Made by a program: the position numbers and the translations under genes | Notes under the pieces: model-generated | Database searches by the model: none | The model's input: only the letters and a program-made list of their open reading frames with translations | What the model was told of the DNA's origin: nothing | Part shown: in pieces, positions 21,011-32,777 of the stretch | How positions within the stretch are numbered: the first letter of the stretch is position 1 | Layout of the letters: each line of letters starts with the position of its first letter | Assembly (NCBI GenBank): GCA_030323885.1 | Contig: CM059194.1 | Span: 23,796,780 to 23,860,779 of the forward strand | Origin: Branchipolynoe longqiensis | Taxonomy: Eukaryota; Annelida; Polychaeta; Phyllodocida; Polynoidae | Length of the DNA: 64,000 nt | Direction of reading: 5' to 3'

Positions 21011-21244
21011 ATCCCAAATTCTAATTGAAGCCATGCGTCAGATATGTAGTACATCATTATGTGTATGTAAAAATGTTTACCTTTATGCAAATGTTATATA
21101 AGCGGGTCAGATGAATGTGTATTGGTTTTGCTGATTCTGGAAGGTTCTATATTGTGTGCAGTTGGAGCGGCTTGGAGCCCTATTGCTTGTGGGGACAGGT
21201 AAGCAAAAGCAGCTGGTCAGCAGATGCTTCCTGTCCCACTACCG

Positions 21245-22590
21245 GTTGGTCACTTCACTTGTGTAGTGCATCATTTATACGGCTATTATTGTGTAGTACA
21301 TCATTTATATGGCCATCATCGTGTAGTGCATCATTTATACAGCGATCATTGTATTGCACATCATTTATACAGCGATCATTGTGTTGCACATAATCTATAC
21401 ATCAATCATTGTGTAGAGCATCATTTATACAGCGATCATTGTGTAGTGCATCATTTATATGGCCATCATCATGTAGTACATCATTTATACGGCCATCATT
21501 GTGTAGTGCATCATTTATACAGCGATAATTGTGTAATGCATCATTTATACAGCCATCATTGTGTAATGCATCATGTAATACAGCGATCGGTGTGTAATAC
21601 ATCATTTATACGGCCATCATTGTGTACTGCATCATATATATGCCCATCATTGTGTAGTGCATCATTTATACAGCCATTGTTGTGTAATGCATCATTTATA
21701 CAGCCATCATCATGTAATACATCGTTTATACGGCCATCATTATGAGGTACATCATTTATACGGCCATCATTATGTAGTACATAATTTATACAGTGATCAT
21801 TGTGTAGTACAGTTGTTTGTTTGTTGTTGTTTTACATCCTAGCAACATCTAAGGTCATATCAGGACGGGTACCGACTTGTGACAGTGCGCACTCATGGCG
21901 ACTTTATAGTGCTGTCCCACTGGGAAACCAGGCCGCCGGCACCATGACCTGGTATCCCACTCAGTCACATTATCCTGACACTGAGCACACCAGTCCTTGC
22001 CCTATCCTAATAAATGGCCGAGCGCCTGGCTAGGAAGCGACAAGTACCAATTTTAAAGTCATTGGTTTGAATCGACCGGGACTCGAACCCAGGACCCCAC
22101 GATGTACCAGCACGGGAGACGGACGCTCTAACTCATTCGGCCATCCCGTCTGGTCTTGTGTAGTACATCATTTATACGGCCATCATTATGTAGTACATCA
22201 TTTATACGGCCATCATTGTGTAGTACATCATTTATATGGCCATCATTGTGTAGTACATCATTTATACGGCCATCATTGTGTAGTACATCATTTATACGGC
22301 CATCATTGTGTAGTACATCATTTATATGGCCATCATTGTGTAGTACATCATTTATACGGCCATCATTGTGTAGTACATCATTTATATGGCCATCATTATG
22401 TAGTACATCATTTATACGGCCATCATTGTGTAGTACATCATTTATATGGCCATCATTATGTAGTGCATCATTTATACAGCGATCATTGTGTAATGCCTCA
22501 TTTATACAGCCATCGTTATGTAATGCATCGTTTATACGGCCATCTTCATTTAATACATCTTTTATACAGCGATCATCGCGGGCAGGCAGT
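21245..22590 (+). repeat. 30-bp minisatellite, interrupted by SINE-A
   Basis: Unit TGTGTAGTACATCATTTATA then CGGCCATCAT, about 19 units left of the SINE and 14 right of it. Left-arm units are more diverged (CAGCGATCAT, TATGGCCATC variants); right-arm units are nearly identical. Because 30 is divisible by 3, every frame stays open, giving several unreal 170-210 codon ORFs. Confidence 0.96.
21812..22154 (-). mobile_element. SINE-A inserted in the 30-bp minisatellite
   Basis: The inverted tail GTTTGTTTGTTGTTG starts after TTGTGTAGTACA (21800-21811), and the same 12 bases resume at 22155. This suits a target duplication, although the array supplies the same word. Confidence 0.9.
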
Positions 22591-22599
22591 GCCCATGTG

Positions 22600-22985
22600 G
22601 TGCGCGTACGTGCAGTTCTTATAAGGCTGGCCACGTCTTCAGACAATCAGCTATCCGATAAGCCGCGGCGATTCAATGATTTTCGTATCAGCTCACATTC
22701 TCAGCGTCGAGTCCAATATCCACAGTTGCAACTTGTCCCCTCTGACACGCGCCGCGTTCTGTTCCCTTTGGCGAGGTGCTCGGGTGTCATGTAGTATATG
22801 ATATTAGTCATCGGATAGTGCCGCCTAAAACCTGCACACGAGAACTCGGGTGAGGTGCTCTCTTCTCTCACCCCCCCCCCCGCTCTTCTCCCAACCCCGC
22901 CCCCAAGTTGGACCTGCTCGGCTAGGGCAGTCGCTATCGTCATTTTACTTAGTTCTGTGGACTAATAGGAGAGTAAATCAGAAAG
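22600..22985. other. Unassigned sequence between minisatellite and CTT tract
   Basis: Moderately GC-rich, with a C run near 22872. No splice-bounded exon or repeat family could be supported. Confidence 0.35.
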
Positions 22986-23645
22986 CTTCTATTTCTTCTT
23001 CTTCTTCTTTGTTTTTTTTTTCTTCTTCTTTTTCTTCTTCTCTTCTTCTTCTTCTTCTTCTTCTTCTTCTTCTTCTTCTTCTTCCACTTCACCGTCCACT
23101 TCTTCCCCTTCACTGTCCACTTCCCCTTTTCCTCTCCTCTTCATCGTCCTCGGTATTCCCTTTCTTCTTCTTCTTCTTCTTCTTCTTCTTCTTCTTCGTC
23201 TTATTGAACACCGTTCACTTCCAATTTTCCTCTCCTCCTCTTCATCGTCCTCCTTCTCCCCTTTCTTCTTGTTGTTGTTCTTCTTCCTGTTCTTCTTCCC
23301 CTTCACCTCCCGCTTCCCCTTTTCCTCTCCCCATCGTCCTCTTCCTCCCTTTTCTTGTTCTTGTTCCTCTTGTTCTTGTTCTTCTTTCTCTTCCCATTCC
23401 CTTCCTCCCCTACTTCTACTTTTCCTCCTCTTCCTCCTCCGTCTCATCCCCCGTAGCCTTCTTCTTCTTCTTCTTCTTCTTCTTCTTCTGCTTCTTCTCT
23501 ATATATCGACTAACTTGAGGATACTAAATCAGAAATGCCTTCATCATAGTCGTCATCATCACCACCATCATCATCACCACCATCATCATCTCCACCATCA
23601 CCACCACTATCACAATCACCATTGTCTCCATCGTCGCCACTGGGA
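22985..23645 (+). repeat. (CTT)n / (CCT)n tract followed by (ATC/ACC)n
   Basis: Pyrimidine arrays to about 23510, with clean (CTT) runs near 23050, 23165 and 23460, then trinucleotide ATC/ACC repeats to 23640. Confidence 0.95.
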
Positions 23646-23648
23646 CTA

Positions 23649-23993
23649 GGCGGGGTGGCCGAATGAGTAGAGCGTCCGTCTCCTCTTTTGGGAGATCGGG
23701 AGATCCGAACCCATGAGTTTGTGGGTACGAATCCTGGTCGAGTCAAACCAATGACTTAAAAATGTATACTTGTTGGTTCCTAGCCTGGCGCTCGGCATAA
23801 ATAGGATAGGGCAAGGACTTGTTGGCTCAGTATCAGGATAATGTGACTGAGTGGGATATCAGGTCAGGGTACTGGCGACCTGGTGTCCCAGTTGCCATGA
23901 GCGCGCACTGTCACAAGTTGGTACTCGTCCTGATATGACATTTAATGTTGCTAGGACATAAAGCAACAACAAACAAACAAACAAACAAACAAA
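23649..23993 (+). mobile_element. SINE-A, full length
   Basis: The head GGGGTGGCCGAATGAGTAGAG, a duplicated B-box region, the complete body, and a long (CAAA)n tail to 23993. Confidence 0.92.
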
Positions 23994-24175
23994 TCGTCGC
24001 CACTGTCACTATTACCACCACCACCACTGACACCACCACCACCATCACCATGACCACCACCGCCGCTACCACCACCACCACCACCACCACCACCACCACC
24101 ACCACCACCATCACCATCCACACACCACCACCAACACCCAACACCACCACCACCCACCACCACCACAAGCATGTG
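23994..24175 (+). repeat. (CCA)n tract
   Basis: Nearly pure CCA / ACC repeat with some ATC and CCG, starting directly at the SINE tail. Confidence 0.93.
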
Positions 24176-24347
24176 GGGGTAACATGAACCAATATCTGTA
24201 GAGCATGTTTTGCGATAGTTCCTTGAGTGTAGACAATTTCAGGCCATGGTGCAGGTAATTTATTTTGTTGACTTTTGGTAGTAGATGAAAGGGGAGTGTG
24301 GGGGGATGGGAGGGGGAGAGATCATGAAGGCGTGTACATCCTACACA

Positions 24348-24410
24348 CTGTCGTCCTGATATGACCTTTGATGTTGCCAGGACGTAAAACCCCAACAACC
24401 AACCAATCTT
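24348..24410 (+). mobile_element. SINE-A 3' end fragment
   Basis: GTCCTGATATGACCTTTGAT to ACCCCAACAACCAACCAAT only. Confidence 0.75.
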
Positions 24411-24950
24411 ACACACTTGAGTAGTGTGTATTTTTCATATCTAAAAAAAAACACCAAAAAAAAATCTATTAAAAAAACTCCAGCAACAACCAAAACAGCT
24501 GGGGACACAGTTTCCATTTATGAACATATGGAACCTGCGTTGATTCTGTTGGGGCGTAATCACCAACCCTGGTGTAGTAGTTAGGGACTGGCATTCGGGT
24601 CGTGTGTGACCTTGACCTCTTGAACCCTGATGACCCATGGCCTGATCAGCAGGGGTCACCATGCCGAAGGGCGCATGTCATTAGACCCAGGCCACCCCTC
24701 TCCGGCCACCGCTGACCACTGGTCAACGGGCGTGGGACCACACAGAGAGAGTTCGGTAGGTGGGGGGAGGGGGAGTGTGGGGGGTGGAGTGTGGGGGGAG
24801 GGAGTGTTGGCAACTCACTGAGCACACACTCACTGTTCACGACTGACTGAGTGGCTTACAAGCTGACCCATACCTCGTGGCCTCTGATATCTTGCCGCAA
24901 TAATGATTATTCTGCCGCAAGCTAATAGTAGAATGTGTGATCATTTGATG
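24411..24950. other. Unassigned sequence
   Basis: Includes an A-rich patch (24443-24475) and a GGGGGAG-rich patch (24757-24805). No exon supported. Confidence 0.35.
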
Positions 24951-25720
24951 GTATCACACTCGCAAGTTGCAGTCTTCTTCTTGGTTGTCCATCGGTGGTG
25001 ATGATGACAGCAACTACACATTTGTTGTGTACTCGTCGACGAGTCCAATTTGTGCTCGGAATGTGTGGTGGCTCATTGGTTTTTTGTTTGTTTGTTTGTT
25101 GTTGTTTTTAGTCCTAGCAACATCTATGGTCATATTCATATCAGGATGGGCGCCGACTTGTGACAGTGCGCACTCATGGCGACATTATAGTGCTGCCCCA
25201 CTGGAAGACCAGGCCACCAGCACCATGACCTGATATCCCATTCAGTCACATTATCCTGACACTGAGCCAACCAGTCCTTGCCCTATCCTAATAAGGCCGA
25301 GTGCCAGGCTAGGAAGTGACAAGTATCAATTTTCAAGTCATTGGTTTGACTCGACCCGGGTTCGAACCCACGACCCCACGATCTACCAACACAGGAGACG
25401 GACGCTCTAACTCATTCGGCCATCCCGGCTGGTCAAGGTGGCTCATTGGACATGGTTGTAGCTGCTGTCAGAATCTGGTAGATGAAGGAGGCCATCTTTT
25501 CTCTGCTGATGCTTTCATTTAGCTTGAGATATACGATCAGTTTCAAACTGTGTTGCGCCTTTGCGAATAGAAGTATGCCATGAACTCCTCTCCTTGGCCA
25601 CTGTTTCGCAGGTTTTACTGTTGAGATTACATTTCTTCAGGTTGTATTTTTAACGCAGTCCCTTGAGCCTTTTCTTCTGACCACCTTGATTTCTGTGTCC
25701 TTTTACACACTTGCAGTACA
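24951..25720 (-). mobile_element. Degraded LINE 3' end (- strand), split by SINE-A
   Basis: With the SINE removed, the minus strand reads ETVAKERSSWHTSIRKGA, FETDRI, then AQIGLVDEYT and a trailing DGQPRRR. This resembles the C-terminus of jockey/CR1-type polyproteins (W..LA.DR..WR..., then a SRIGLxSH zinc finger and DGQP ending). Frames are broken by stops, so it is a relic. Confidence 0.5.
25080..25436 (-). mobile_element. SINE-A, full length, 13-bp target duplication
   Basis: Flanked by GGTGGCTCATTGG at 25067-25079 and 25437-25449. The inverted (AAAC)n tail is at the left and the inverted tRNA-like head (AACTCATTCGGCCATCCCGG) at the right. Shows retroposition by target-primed insertion. 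Confidence 0.95.
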
Positions 25721-25724
25721 CACT

Positions 25725-25951
25725 AACTGAGAGGGAGCATTTTGTTTTCAAAATTTTGATTATCAACAATTGCTAATCAATTTGGAAATTGATTAGCGAT
25801 CTACATAACTTGTATCGTGGTTCACGATTCGCGACACGATACCGAACAAAATGTTCCCTGTATACCCACACCCATGCTCACGCTGACATCCATACCCCTA
25901 CTAATAGTCACACTCATACCCATTATTGCACCCACGCATCCGCACCCAATA
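25725..25951. other. Unassigned sequence with CACCCATACC words
   Basis: Bases 25860-25940 already show the CCCATAC / CACAC words of the array further right. Otherwise no feature. Confidence 0.35.
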
Positions 25952-26252
25952 CCGGACGCGTTGGCCAAATCGGTAGATCGGGAGTTCTATTCTCGGTCGA
26001 GTCAAACCAGTGACATACAAAATTGATATTTGTCGCTTCCTAGCTTGGTGCTTGGCATTAATAGGATAGGGCAAGGACTGTTTGGCTCAGTGTCAGGATA
26101 ATGTGACTGAGTGAGATATCAGGTCATTGTGCTGACGGCCTGGTCTCCCAGTGGGACAGTACTATAAAGTCACCATGAGTGTGCGCTGTTATAAGTCGGT
26201 ACCCATCCTGATGTTATCTTAAATGTTGCCAGGACCTAAAACTCCAACCAAC
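25952..26252 (+). mobile_element. SINE-A, head variant
   Basis: The head GGACGCGTTGGCCAAATCGG is the GCGGTGGCCGAATCGG subtype, shortened before GTCGAGTCAAACC; the tail is ACTCCAACCAAC. Confidence 0.88.
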
Positions 26253-27055
26253 ACCCATACTCCTGCCCATTTCCATACCTCTACTCAGTCACACTCTCAC
26301 CCATACCCACACCCATACCCATACTCACACCCATAATCATACCTATTCCCATACTCACACCCATACCCATACCCACACCCATACCCATACCCATACTCAC
26401 ACCCATACCCATACCTATACCCATACTCACACCCATACCCATACCTATACCCATACTCACACCCATACCCATACCGATACCCATACTCATACCCATACTC
26501 ACACCCATACCCATACCTATACCCATACTCACACCCATACCTATACCCGTACTCACACCCATACCCATACTCACACCCATACCTATACCCACACCCATAC
26601 CCATACCCACACCCATACCCATACTCACACCCATACCCATACTCATACCCATACTCACACCCATACCCATACTCACACCCATACCCATACTCACACCCAT
26701 ACCCATACTCACACCCATAATCATACCTATTCCCATACTCACACCCATACCCATACTCACACCCATAATCATACCTATACCCATACTCACACCGATAATC
26801 ATACCCATACCCACACCCATACCCATATCCACACTCATACCAATACCCATACTCACACCCATACCCATACCCATACCCACACCCATACCCATATCCACAC
26901 TCATACCAATACCCATACTCACACCCATACCCATACCCATACTCACACCCATACCCATACCCATACCCACACCCATACCCATATCCACACTCATACCAAT
27001 ACCCATACTCACACCCATACCCATACCCATACCCATACTCACACCGATACCCATA
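26252..27055 (+). repeat. Hexamer array CCCATA / CTCACA / CCTATA
   Basis: Mixed hexamers grouped in 12-, 18- and 24-bp patterns, with a repeated block containing ATCCACACTCATACCAATAC at 26825, 26890 and 26980. The 257- and 264-codon - strand frames (MGVSMGIG and CEYGYGYG) are artefacts of the 6-bp period. Confidence 0.95.
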
Positions 27056-27334
27056 TATAAATGTTCTCAAATGCACTACACAGCCCTGCACGCTGATCCC
27101 CTTCCCACCCCTACCCCACCCCTACTACACCTTCTTTCAAAACCTATTACCTAACACTTTCCTTGAAATTGACATAAAACCTGTCTGATGTAAGTCCCCA
27201 CTGCAATCTCACACTTCCCATCCCATCATTAGGCCACACAATACAAAACACTTGTGATGGGATCCAACAATGGGCAGGTTTCTCGCATCTGGTTTTGGTG
27301 ACTGGATCCACGGATTTCAATATTTACAATATAA

Positions 27335-27660
27335 TATACCCATACCCAGTCCCCATACCCATACTCACCCATACCCATACTCACACCCATACCCATACCT
27401 ATACCCATACTCACACCCATACCCATACCTATACCCATACTCACACCCATACCCATACTCACACCCATACCCATACCTATGCCCATACTCACATCCATAC
27501 CCATACCTATACCCATACTCACACCCATACCCATACTCACACCCATACCCATACCTATGCCCATACTCACATCCATACCCATACCTATACCCATACTCAC
27601 ACCCATACCCATATTCACACCCATACCCATACCCATACTCACACCCATACCCATACCCTC
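27335..27660 (+). repeat. Second block of the hexamer array
   Basis: Same CCCATA / CTCACA units as 26252-27055, separated from it by 280 bases of ordinary sequence. A repeated 84-bp block (CTATGCCCATACTCACATCC) occurs at 27477 and 27553. Confidence 0.95.
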
Positions 27661-27876
27661 TAAGGAAGAAAGGAGTGTTTAAAGACAATTCTAGAATCAT
27701 GCAATACCATGTGTTGCATACTCACCAAGTGCATAATACATATGTTGAACTGGAATTGTATGCAGTTACTATTACAACTAATAGTTCATTTATATTATGC
27801 TTGTATTATCGAACAGGATTTTCATGTGGTTATTATTGAAACTGATATTGTCATTTATGTACCAGCAAATTGTACT

Positions 27877-27955
27877 GAACGGCCGGAAGACCTGTGCTCT
27901 GGTGCTGACAAAAGACATTATTCGCTGAATAAAATACATTTAGTGAAAAAAAAAA
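27877..27955 (+). repeat. Fragment of the 7695-type repeat
   Basis: AACGGCCGGAAGACCTGTGC and TGACAAAAGACATTATTCGC match 7740-7810, followed by an A run. Confidence 0.6.
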
Positions 27956-27959
27956 AACA

Positions 27960-29500
27960 TTCCCACACTCATGCTTACACCCACGCACTCACTCCTCCAG
28001 TCTACTCGTACTCACTCCTACGCCCACACCCACACACACACACATACCCACACCCACCCACACACTCCCCCCATCTCCCGCCCGGGCCTGTGTCCTGCAA
28101 GTGGCGCGTCGAGCCGGCTGAGAGTAACTCACTTAGCGCCGATATATGGCCTTGTACACAGCCCGCCAACAATCCCCATCACCGCCCGGCACCGCCGAGC
28201 TAATCCCCGGCCACATCGACTTTATGCCGGGTCACCCCGCGCAGGTCCCGCCGCACACGCCCCTCCCCGCCCCGCCTCCCCCGCCCATCCTACCCGGCTC
28301 TCAGTTTCTCCCGCCCTGCCCACGCCTCCTCCCTCCACTTTCTCCGTCCGAGCCCTCCCCGCCTTTCTCCCTCCGCGCCTCTCTCCCTCCGCGCCTCTCT
28401 CCCTCCGCGCCTCTCTCCCATCGCGCCTCTCTCCCTCCACGCCTCTCTCCCTCCATGCCTCTCTCCCTCCGCGCCTCTCTCCCTCACCGCCTCTCTCACT
28501 CCCCGCCTCTCTCCCTCACCGCCTCTCTCACTCCCTGCCTCTCTCCCTCACTACCTCTCTCCCTCACCACTCCCTGCCTCTCTCCCTCACCGCCTCTCTC
28601 CCTCCCCACCTCTCTCTCCCCCCCCTCTCTCCCTCCCCCTCTCCCCTCTCCTCACGCCTCTCTCCTCCCCACCTCTCTCCCTCCCCACCTCTCTTCCCCC
28701 TCACTGCCTCTCTCCCTCATCTCCTCTCTCCCCTCCCGCCTCTCTCCCTCCCCGCCTCTCTCTCCCTCTCACTGCCTCTCTCCCTCACCACCTCTTCCTC
28801 ACCACCTCTCCCCCTACCCCCCTCTCCTCCCTCACCACCTCTCTCCCTCCCCTCTCTCCCCTCCCGCCTCTCTCTCCTCTCCCTCTCCTATCTCCCTCAC
28901 CGCCTCTCTCCCTCACCACCTCTCTTCTCACCGCCTACACGCCTCTCCCTCACCCTCCTCTCCCTCACCACCGCTCTCTCCCTCACAACCTCACTCCCTC
29001 ACCGCCTCTCCCTCACTGCCTCTCTCCCTCCCCGCCTCTCTCCCTCACTGGCTCTCTTCTCACCACTCTCCCACACCGCCTCACCGCCTCTCTCCCTCAC
29101 CACCTCTCTCCCTCACCGCTCTCTCCCTCACCACCTCTCTCCCTCACCGCCTCTCTCCCTCACTGCCTCTCTCCCTCACCGCCTCTCTCCCTCACCACCT
29201 CTCTCCCTCACCACCTCTCTCCCTCACCGCCTCTCTCCCTCACCGCCTCTCTCCCTACCCGCATCTCTCCCTCACTGCCTCTCTCCCTCTCTCCCTCTCT
29301 CTCCTCCCCGCCTCTCTCCCTCTACCGCTCTCTCCCTACCCACATCATCTCTCTCCTCACTGCCTCTCTCCCTCACCGCCTCTCTCCCTCACTGCCTCTC
29401 TCCCTCCACCCCTCTCCCCCGCCCTCTCTCCCTCTCTCCCCGACTCTCTCTCCCCCCCTCCCCCCCCCCGACTCTCCCTCCCCGCCTCGCCGACTCCGTT
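27960..29500 (+). repeat. CT-rich array, unit about 16 bp (CTCTCTCCCTCACCGC)
   Basis: After CACACA-rich sequence (27960-28065) and 280 bases of GC-rich sequence, a degenerate 15-16 bp unit repeats about 70 times from 28345. The 581- and 469-codon + frames are entirely S/P/L/R repeat and lack any family resemblance. Confidence 0.93.
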
Positions 29501-30223
29501 CCTTTGTCTCACCAACAAATCACCAAGTGGCAAGCGCATTGCACTACAACTATGATTTATTACAAGCACCCCCGTCCTACTTGTTGGAGTCTAGTTAAGT
29601 TAGCACAGTCCCTTCTTATTCATCGGGAATCACCCAAGCGCTTGCTTTGTTCCCACTTAATTAAACATTACCACCGCCACCGCCACCCAAAACACACCAC
29701 AAAAGCGACACAGTAACAATGTGATTGTTAATTAAATAAGCGGCGAACTATGTAGTAAATTGCACCCACCTCGGGTGTGAAATTGTGAAACGCGCCCAAA
29801 GTGGTTTCCGCCTGAGACGCGCGGGGCGTGCTTTACTAATATTTCACCAATTTATATATACATTTATTGAACATTATTGTTGGCGGATGCTGGCCACACG
29901 AGAATTGGGCGCCATGATTGTTCTTGTTGAACCTTTTTTTTGTTGTTTTTGTTTTCTGACTTGAGTCCTCGGTACATGTGGCTGGCAGTTGTTTGCGTGT
30001 TTGTGTGTTTGTTTTATTCTATGCGCGATGGGGTGGGGGTGGGGGTGGGGCGGACCAGGTGTGTCGATGGTAATTCCTTTAGGGCGGATCTGTGGTCAGT
30101 GGCAGCGGGCGGCGGGCGGCGGGCGGCGGGCATTGAGCGAGGTGTAATCACATATTACGGACCGGCTCTGGGTATTGTACTAAGATGGCTGCCATGGTGG
30201 CCTATTCGCCTCCTATCCCCCGA
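29501..30223. other. Unassigned sequence with a GGGCGGC repeat
   Basis: (GGGCGGC)n at 30105-30130 and GGGGTGGGGGT at 30030. No exon. Confidence 0.35.
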
Positions 30224-30249
30224 CCCCCCCCCCCCCCCCCCCCCCCCCC
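30224..30249 (+). repeat. C26 homopolymer
   Basis: Twenty-six consecutive C, followed by TCCCC and CACACA. Length may be unreliable in any assembly. Confidence 0.9.
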
Positions 30250-30369
30250 TCCCCACACACACACAATACACACATACAAGATATATATTTATACACGTAC
30301 ACGTACACCGACATGCACACACACACCGCACGCCAAATCAATTCTGGACAACAAACACCGGGACAACAA

Positions 30370-31075
30370 CGATTGTGTGTGTGCGTGGGCGCGTGTGTGC
30401 GCGTGCGCGCGCATTTGTGTGAAAGGGTGTGCACATGTGTGCACACATGCGCGCATTTGTGTATATGCGTGTATCCCTATTCATGTGTGCGGAATGCTGT
30501 GTATATGCACATGCGCATTTGTGTGGAAGGGTTTGTGCATGCGTGCACATATGCGCGCATGTGTGTATATGCGTGTATCCCTATGCATGTGTGCGGAATA
30601 CTGTGTGTCTGCATGTGCCCATTTCTGTGGAAGGGTTTGTGCGTGCGCACGTGTGTGCATACATGTGCGCATGTGTGTATATGCGTGTATCCCTATCTGC
30701 TGGATACAAATGCTGTGCTCCCGCTGGACCGGAGATTCTGGACCACCCCAACGACTCGTCGTTTAATCGTTGTAAAGACATCCCCCAGCTTCTACAACCA
30801 TCCCACCAGAAGATTATTCTTCAACCAAAGATTGGGCCGATTTATCGGAGCCTCTCTATAATGTTGCAGTTCTGCAACCGGTAACCGTCGTAAGGTTACA
30901 AACAACCCAGTATCTCTCTCTCTATCTGTATCCCTATGCATGTGTGCGGAATGCTGTGTGTATGCGCGTGCACATGTGTGCTTAGACATGTGTCTTTAAA
31001 CATGTGCGTGCGGGCCTGTGTATGTGCGCGTACATTGTACGCATGTGTGCGTGTGCGTGTATGTGTGTGTAGGTG
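30370..31075 (+). repeat. GT-rich array with about 116-bp units, interrupted
   Basis: Units carrying TGTATATGCGTGTATCCCTA and GTGTGCGGAATGCTGTG recur from about 30460, 30575 and 30680, then again at 30930 after an inserted dispersed repeat. Frames across it encode only C/V/H/M-rich text. Confidence 0.85.
30700..30915 (+). repeat. Dispersed repeat, copy 1 (CCCAGCTTCTACAACC family)
   Basis: Shares ATCGTTGTAAAGA, CCCAGCTTCTACAACC, TCTTCA.CCAAA and TTTATCGG with 33150-33372. It interrupts the GT-rich array. Class unknown. Confidence 0.65.
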
Positions 31076-31214
31076 TGTGTCCTTGTGCGATTAAGGAGTC
31101 TGGAAAATGTAACAACTATTCAGCGGGGAAAGACCTCCTGGGTGCGATGTAGTTTTGTGCGCTTTTTATTTTATATTAATAATGCTCGTAGTAGGGTGAA
31201 TCGACCTCCCATTA

Positions 31215-31223
31215 ATATATATG

Positions 31224-31281
<58 letters not shown>

Positions 31282-31456
31282 AAAGAACAAATCCTCTGGT
31301 GGGGTTGACACTGGTTAACATCCGGGGTAGGTGAGGTGAGGTGGGCGAGATGGCGCCACCGGTAAAGTGTCATATCTTACGGAGGATAACAATAATAATA
31401 ATAGGTAATATCTTTATACTCGCATAATACGTTATACATCACACACACACACACCC

Positions 31457-31496
<40 letters not shown>

Positions 31497-31532
31497 AATA
31501 TATATATATAATATATATATATAACATATATA
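31215..31532. repeat. (TA)n and (CA)n microsatellites
   Basis: TA runs at 31217-31277 and 31474-31530, CA repeats at 31439-31473, about 160 bases of ordinary sequence between. Confidence 0.93.
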
Positions 31533-31712
31533 TGTAGTGGTCTGCACTGACCTCTCAGGCAAGGAGCCGCATAGACAGGTAGGCGTGGGTAGTGTGTTGA
31601 TATCAGGGAGCCTAGGTGGTGTAATGGTTAGCACACTGGCCTGGAATGCAAAGAGGTGTGGGTTCGAGTCCCGCTCTAGGCACAGTATTTCCCATTTTCA
31701 TCGCCCCCATGA
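31533..31712 (+). mobile_element. SINE-C with intact tRNA-like head
   Basis: Bases 31533-31600 match 8990-9050 (TGTAGTGGTCTGCACTGACC). From 31612 a tRNA-like cloverleaf can be drawn: acceptor GCCTAG with CTAGGC, D-arm GGTGTAATGGTTAGCAC, and T-arm GTGGGTTCGAGTCCCGC. The anticodon stem is mispaired, so this is a tRNA-derived SINE or pseudogene, not a working tRNA. Then AGTATTTCCCATTTTCATC as at 9505. Confidence 0.7.
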
Positions 31713-31726
31713 CATATATATATATA

Positions 31727-31980
31727 TGAGACTGTCTCAAAAGGTGCTAAGCAATATGGGACAAAGCTTTGTCCATTGTAACGATCAACATACTATCTGC
31801 TTATGCATTCGCTCAGGATAAACCTATTTGTTTTTTGCCTGGAGTTTCATAATCCCAATAGAATACATATTGATTTGAAGCAAATGTCCTTGTGTTTTCA
31901 GTGTAACCGTTTCTGTGCTGTTTTGTGTCAATCGTTACTATGGACAAAAAAACGAGTTAGCACCTTTTGAGACAGGCTCA
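31727..31980 (+). mobile_element. MITE, GAGACTGTCTCAAAAGG family
   Basis: 254 bp. The ends TGAGACTGTCTCAAAAGGTG and CACCTTTTGAGACAGGCTCA are inverted, and the body contains AGCAATATGGGACAAAGC and GTGTCAATCGTTACTATGG. Reverse orientation relative to 11542-11793. Inserted next to (TA)n. Confidence 0.88.
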
Positions 31981-32089
31981 TGTACAGCGAAGTGAAAGGA
32001 AGAGCTCCGTGCGCACGGTAATATATAGGCGCCGATGGTGGCGCCACTGGCGCTACAAGGACCGCACCGAATCAATATATATATTTAGT

Positions 32090-32094
32090 TTTAG

Positions 32095-32147
<53 letters not shown>
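32090..32147. repeat. (TA)n microsatellite
   Basis: About 55 bases of TA, followed by unassigned sequence to 32580. Confidence 0.92.
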
Positions 32148-32149
<2 letters not shown>

Positions 32150-32581
32150 GCTGTATAAGCCATTATACGAGTATAATAAGGCCGGAAGCTTCCATCCTCT
32201 CCCTAGCCTATCTACTACCCCCCCTCCCAGTCATCTGCTGGTTGGGCCTTCTTAACCTACAACTACCATCCTGCTCTCACTCATGTCCTTTGGGGGACGC
32301 CACGTCTGCGCACGCACCCCTCCCCCTCCCCCCCTACATACACTCACTGTACCGCCGGAGTTCCTCTTGCCAGAGATTACAACTCTTACCCACTATCATG
32401 TCTTGTCTCTTTCTTATTTATGTAGGACAACTATTATATATATATATTACTAAAACTAAATTCAAAAGATTTGAATCAAATTGGACTAGTGCTGCCCAGC
32501 GGTGAAAACAAGTATTAACACACATTATTTACCCTGCTATGAGCAGGGTAAATAAATTCATCACCAACACAGCAGCACTAT

Positions 32582-32671
32582 TAAGTCGCCATCAGCTCGC
32601 GTTGTCACAAGCGGTTACCCATCTTGATAAGACCTTATATGTTGCTGGGACATACAACCCCAACAAACAAG
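32582..32671 (+). mobile_element. SINE-A 3' end fragment
   Basis: GTCGCCATCAGC... GATAAGACCTTATATGTTGC to CCCCAACAAACAAG; diverged. Confidence 0.75.
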
Positions 32672-32777
32672 TAAATTATACCTCTGAACAACGGTATTTA
32701 CGGATTATCATGAACAACAAACCCGCCTCTTGACTCCCGCCTCTTGCTTTCTTTTTCTGAGTGAGAATTAATTTATT

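Noticed and set aside
21162..21198. 37-base exon-like segment between GTGTGCAG and GTAAGC
   Set aside because: The phase could follow the last CTU2 exon found, but the residues (SWSGLEPYCLWGQ) lack the expected CYxCR motif and it borders a minisatellite.
22067..22794. VVHHLYGHHC and CSTSFIRPSL repeat frames, possible repeat protein
   Set aside because: All three + frames and a - frame are open because the unit is 30 bp; no start context, splice sites or non-repeat domain.
26281..27091. 257- and 264-codon - frames (MGVSMGIG, CEYGYGYG)
   Set aside because: Two different frames of the same hexamer array; resemblance to structural or silk-like proteins is accidental.
26252..27660. Interstitial telomere repeat
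   Set aside because: The hexamers are CCCATA and CTCACA, not TTAGGG/CCCTAA or a known variant.
27971..29716. 581-codon + open frame
   Set aside because: Almost entirely S/P/L/R text from a 15-16 bp CT-rich repeat; no stop codons are possible in such composition, and no family resemblance.
30185..30884. Cys/His/Val-rich overlapping frames
   Set aside because: They derive from TGTGTGCG-rich repeats, with C and H spacing set by the repeat rather than by a zinc finger.
31612..31686. Functional tRNA gene
   Set aside because: Acceptor and T-arms pair, but the anticodon stem does not, and the flanks match other SINE-C copies.
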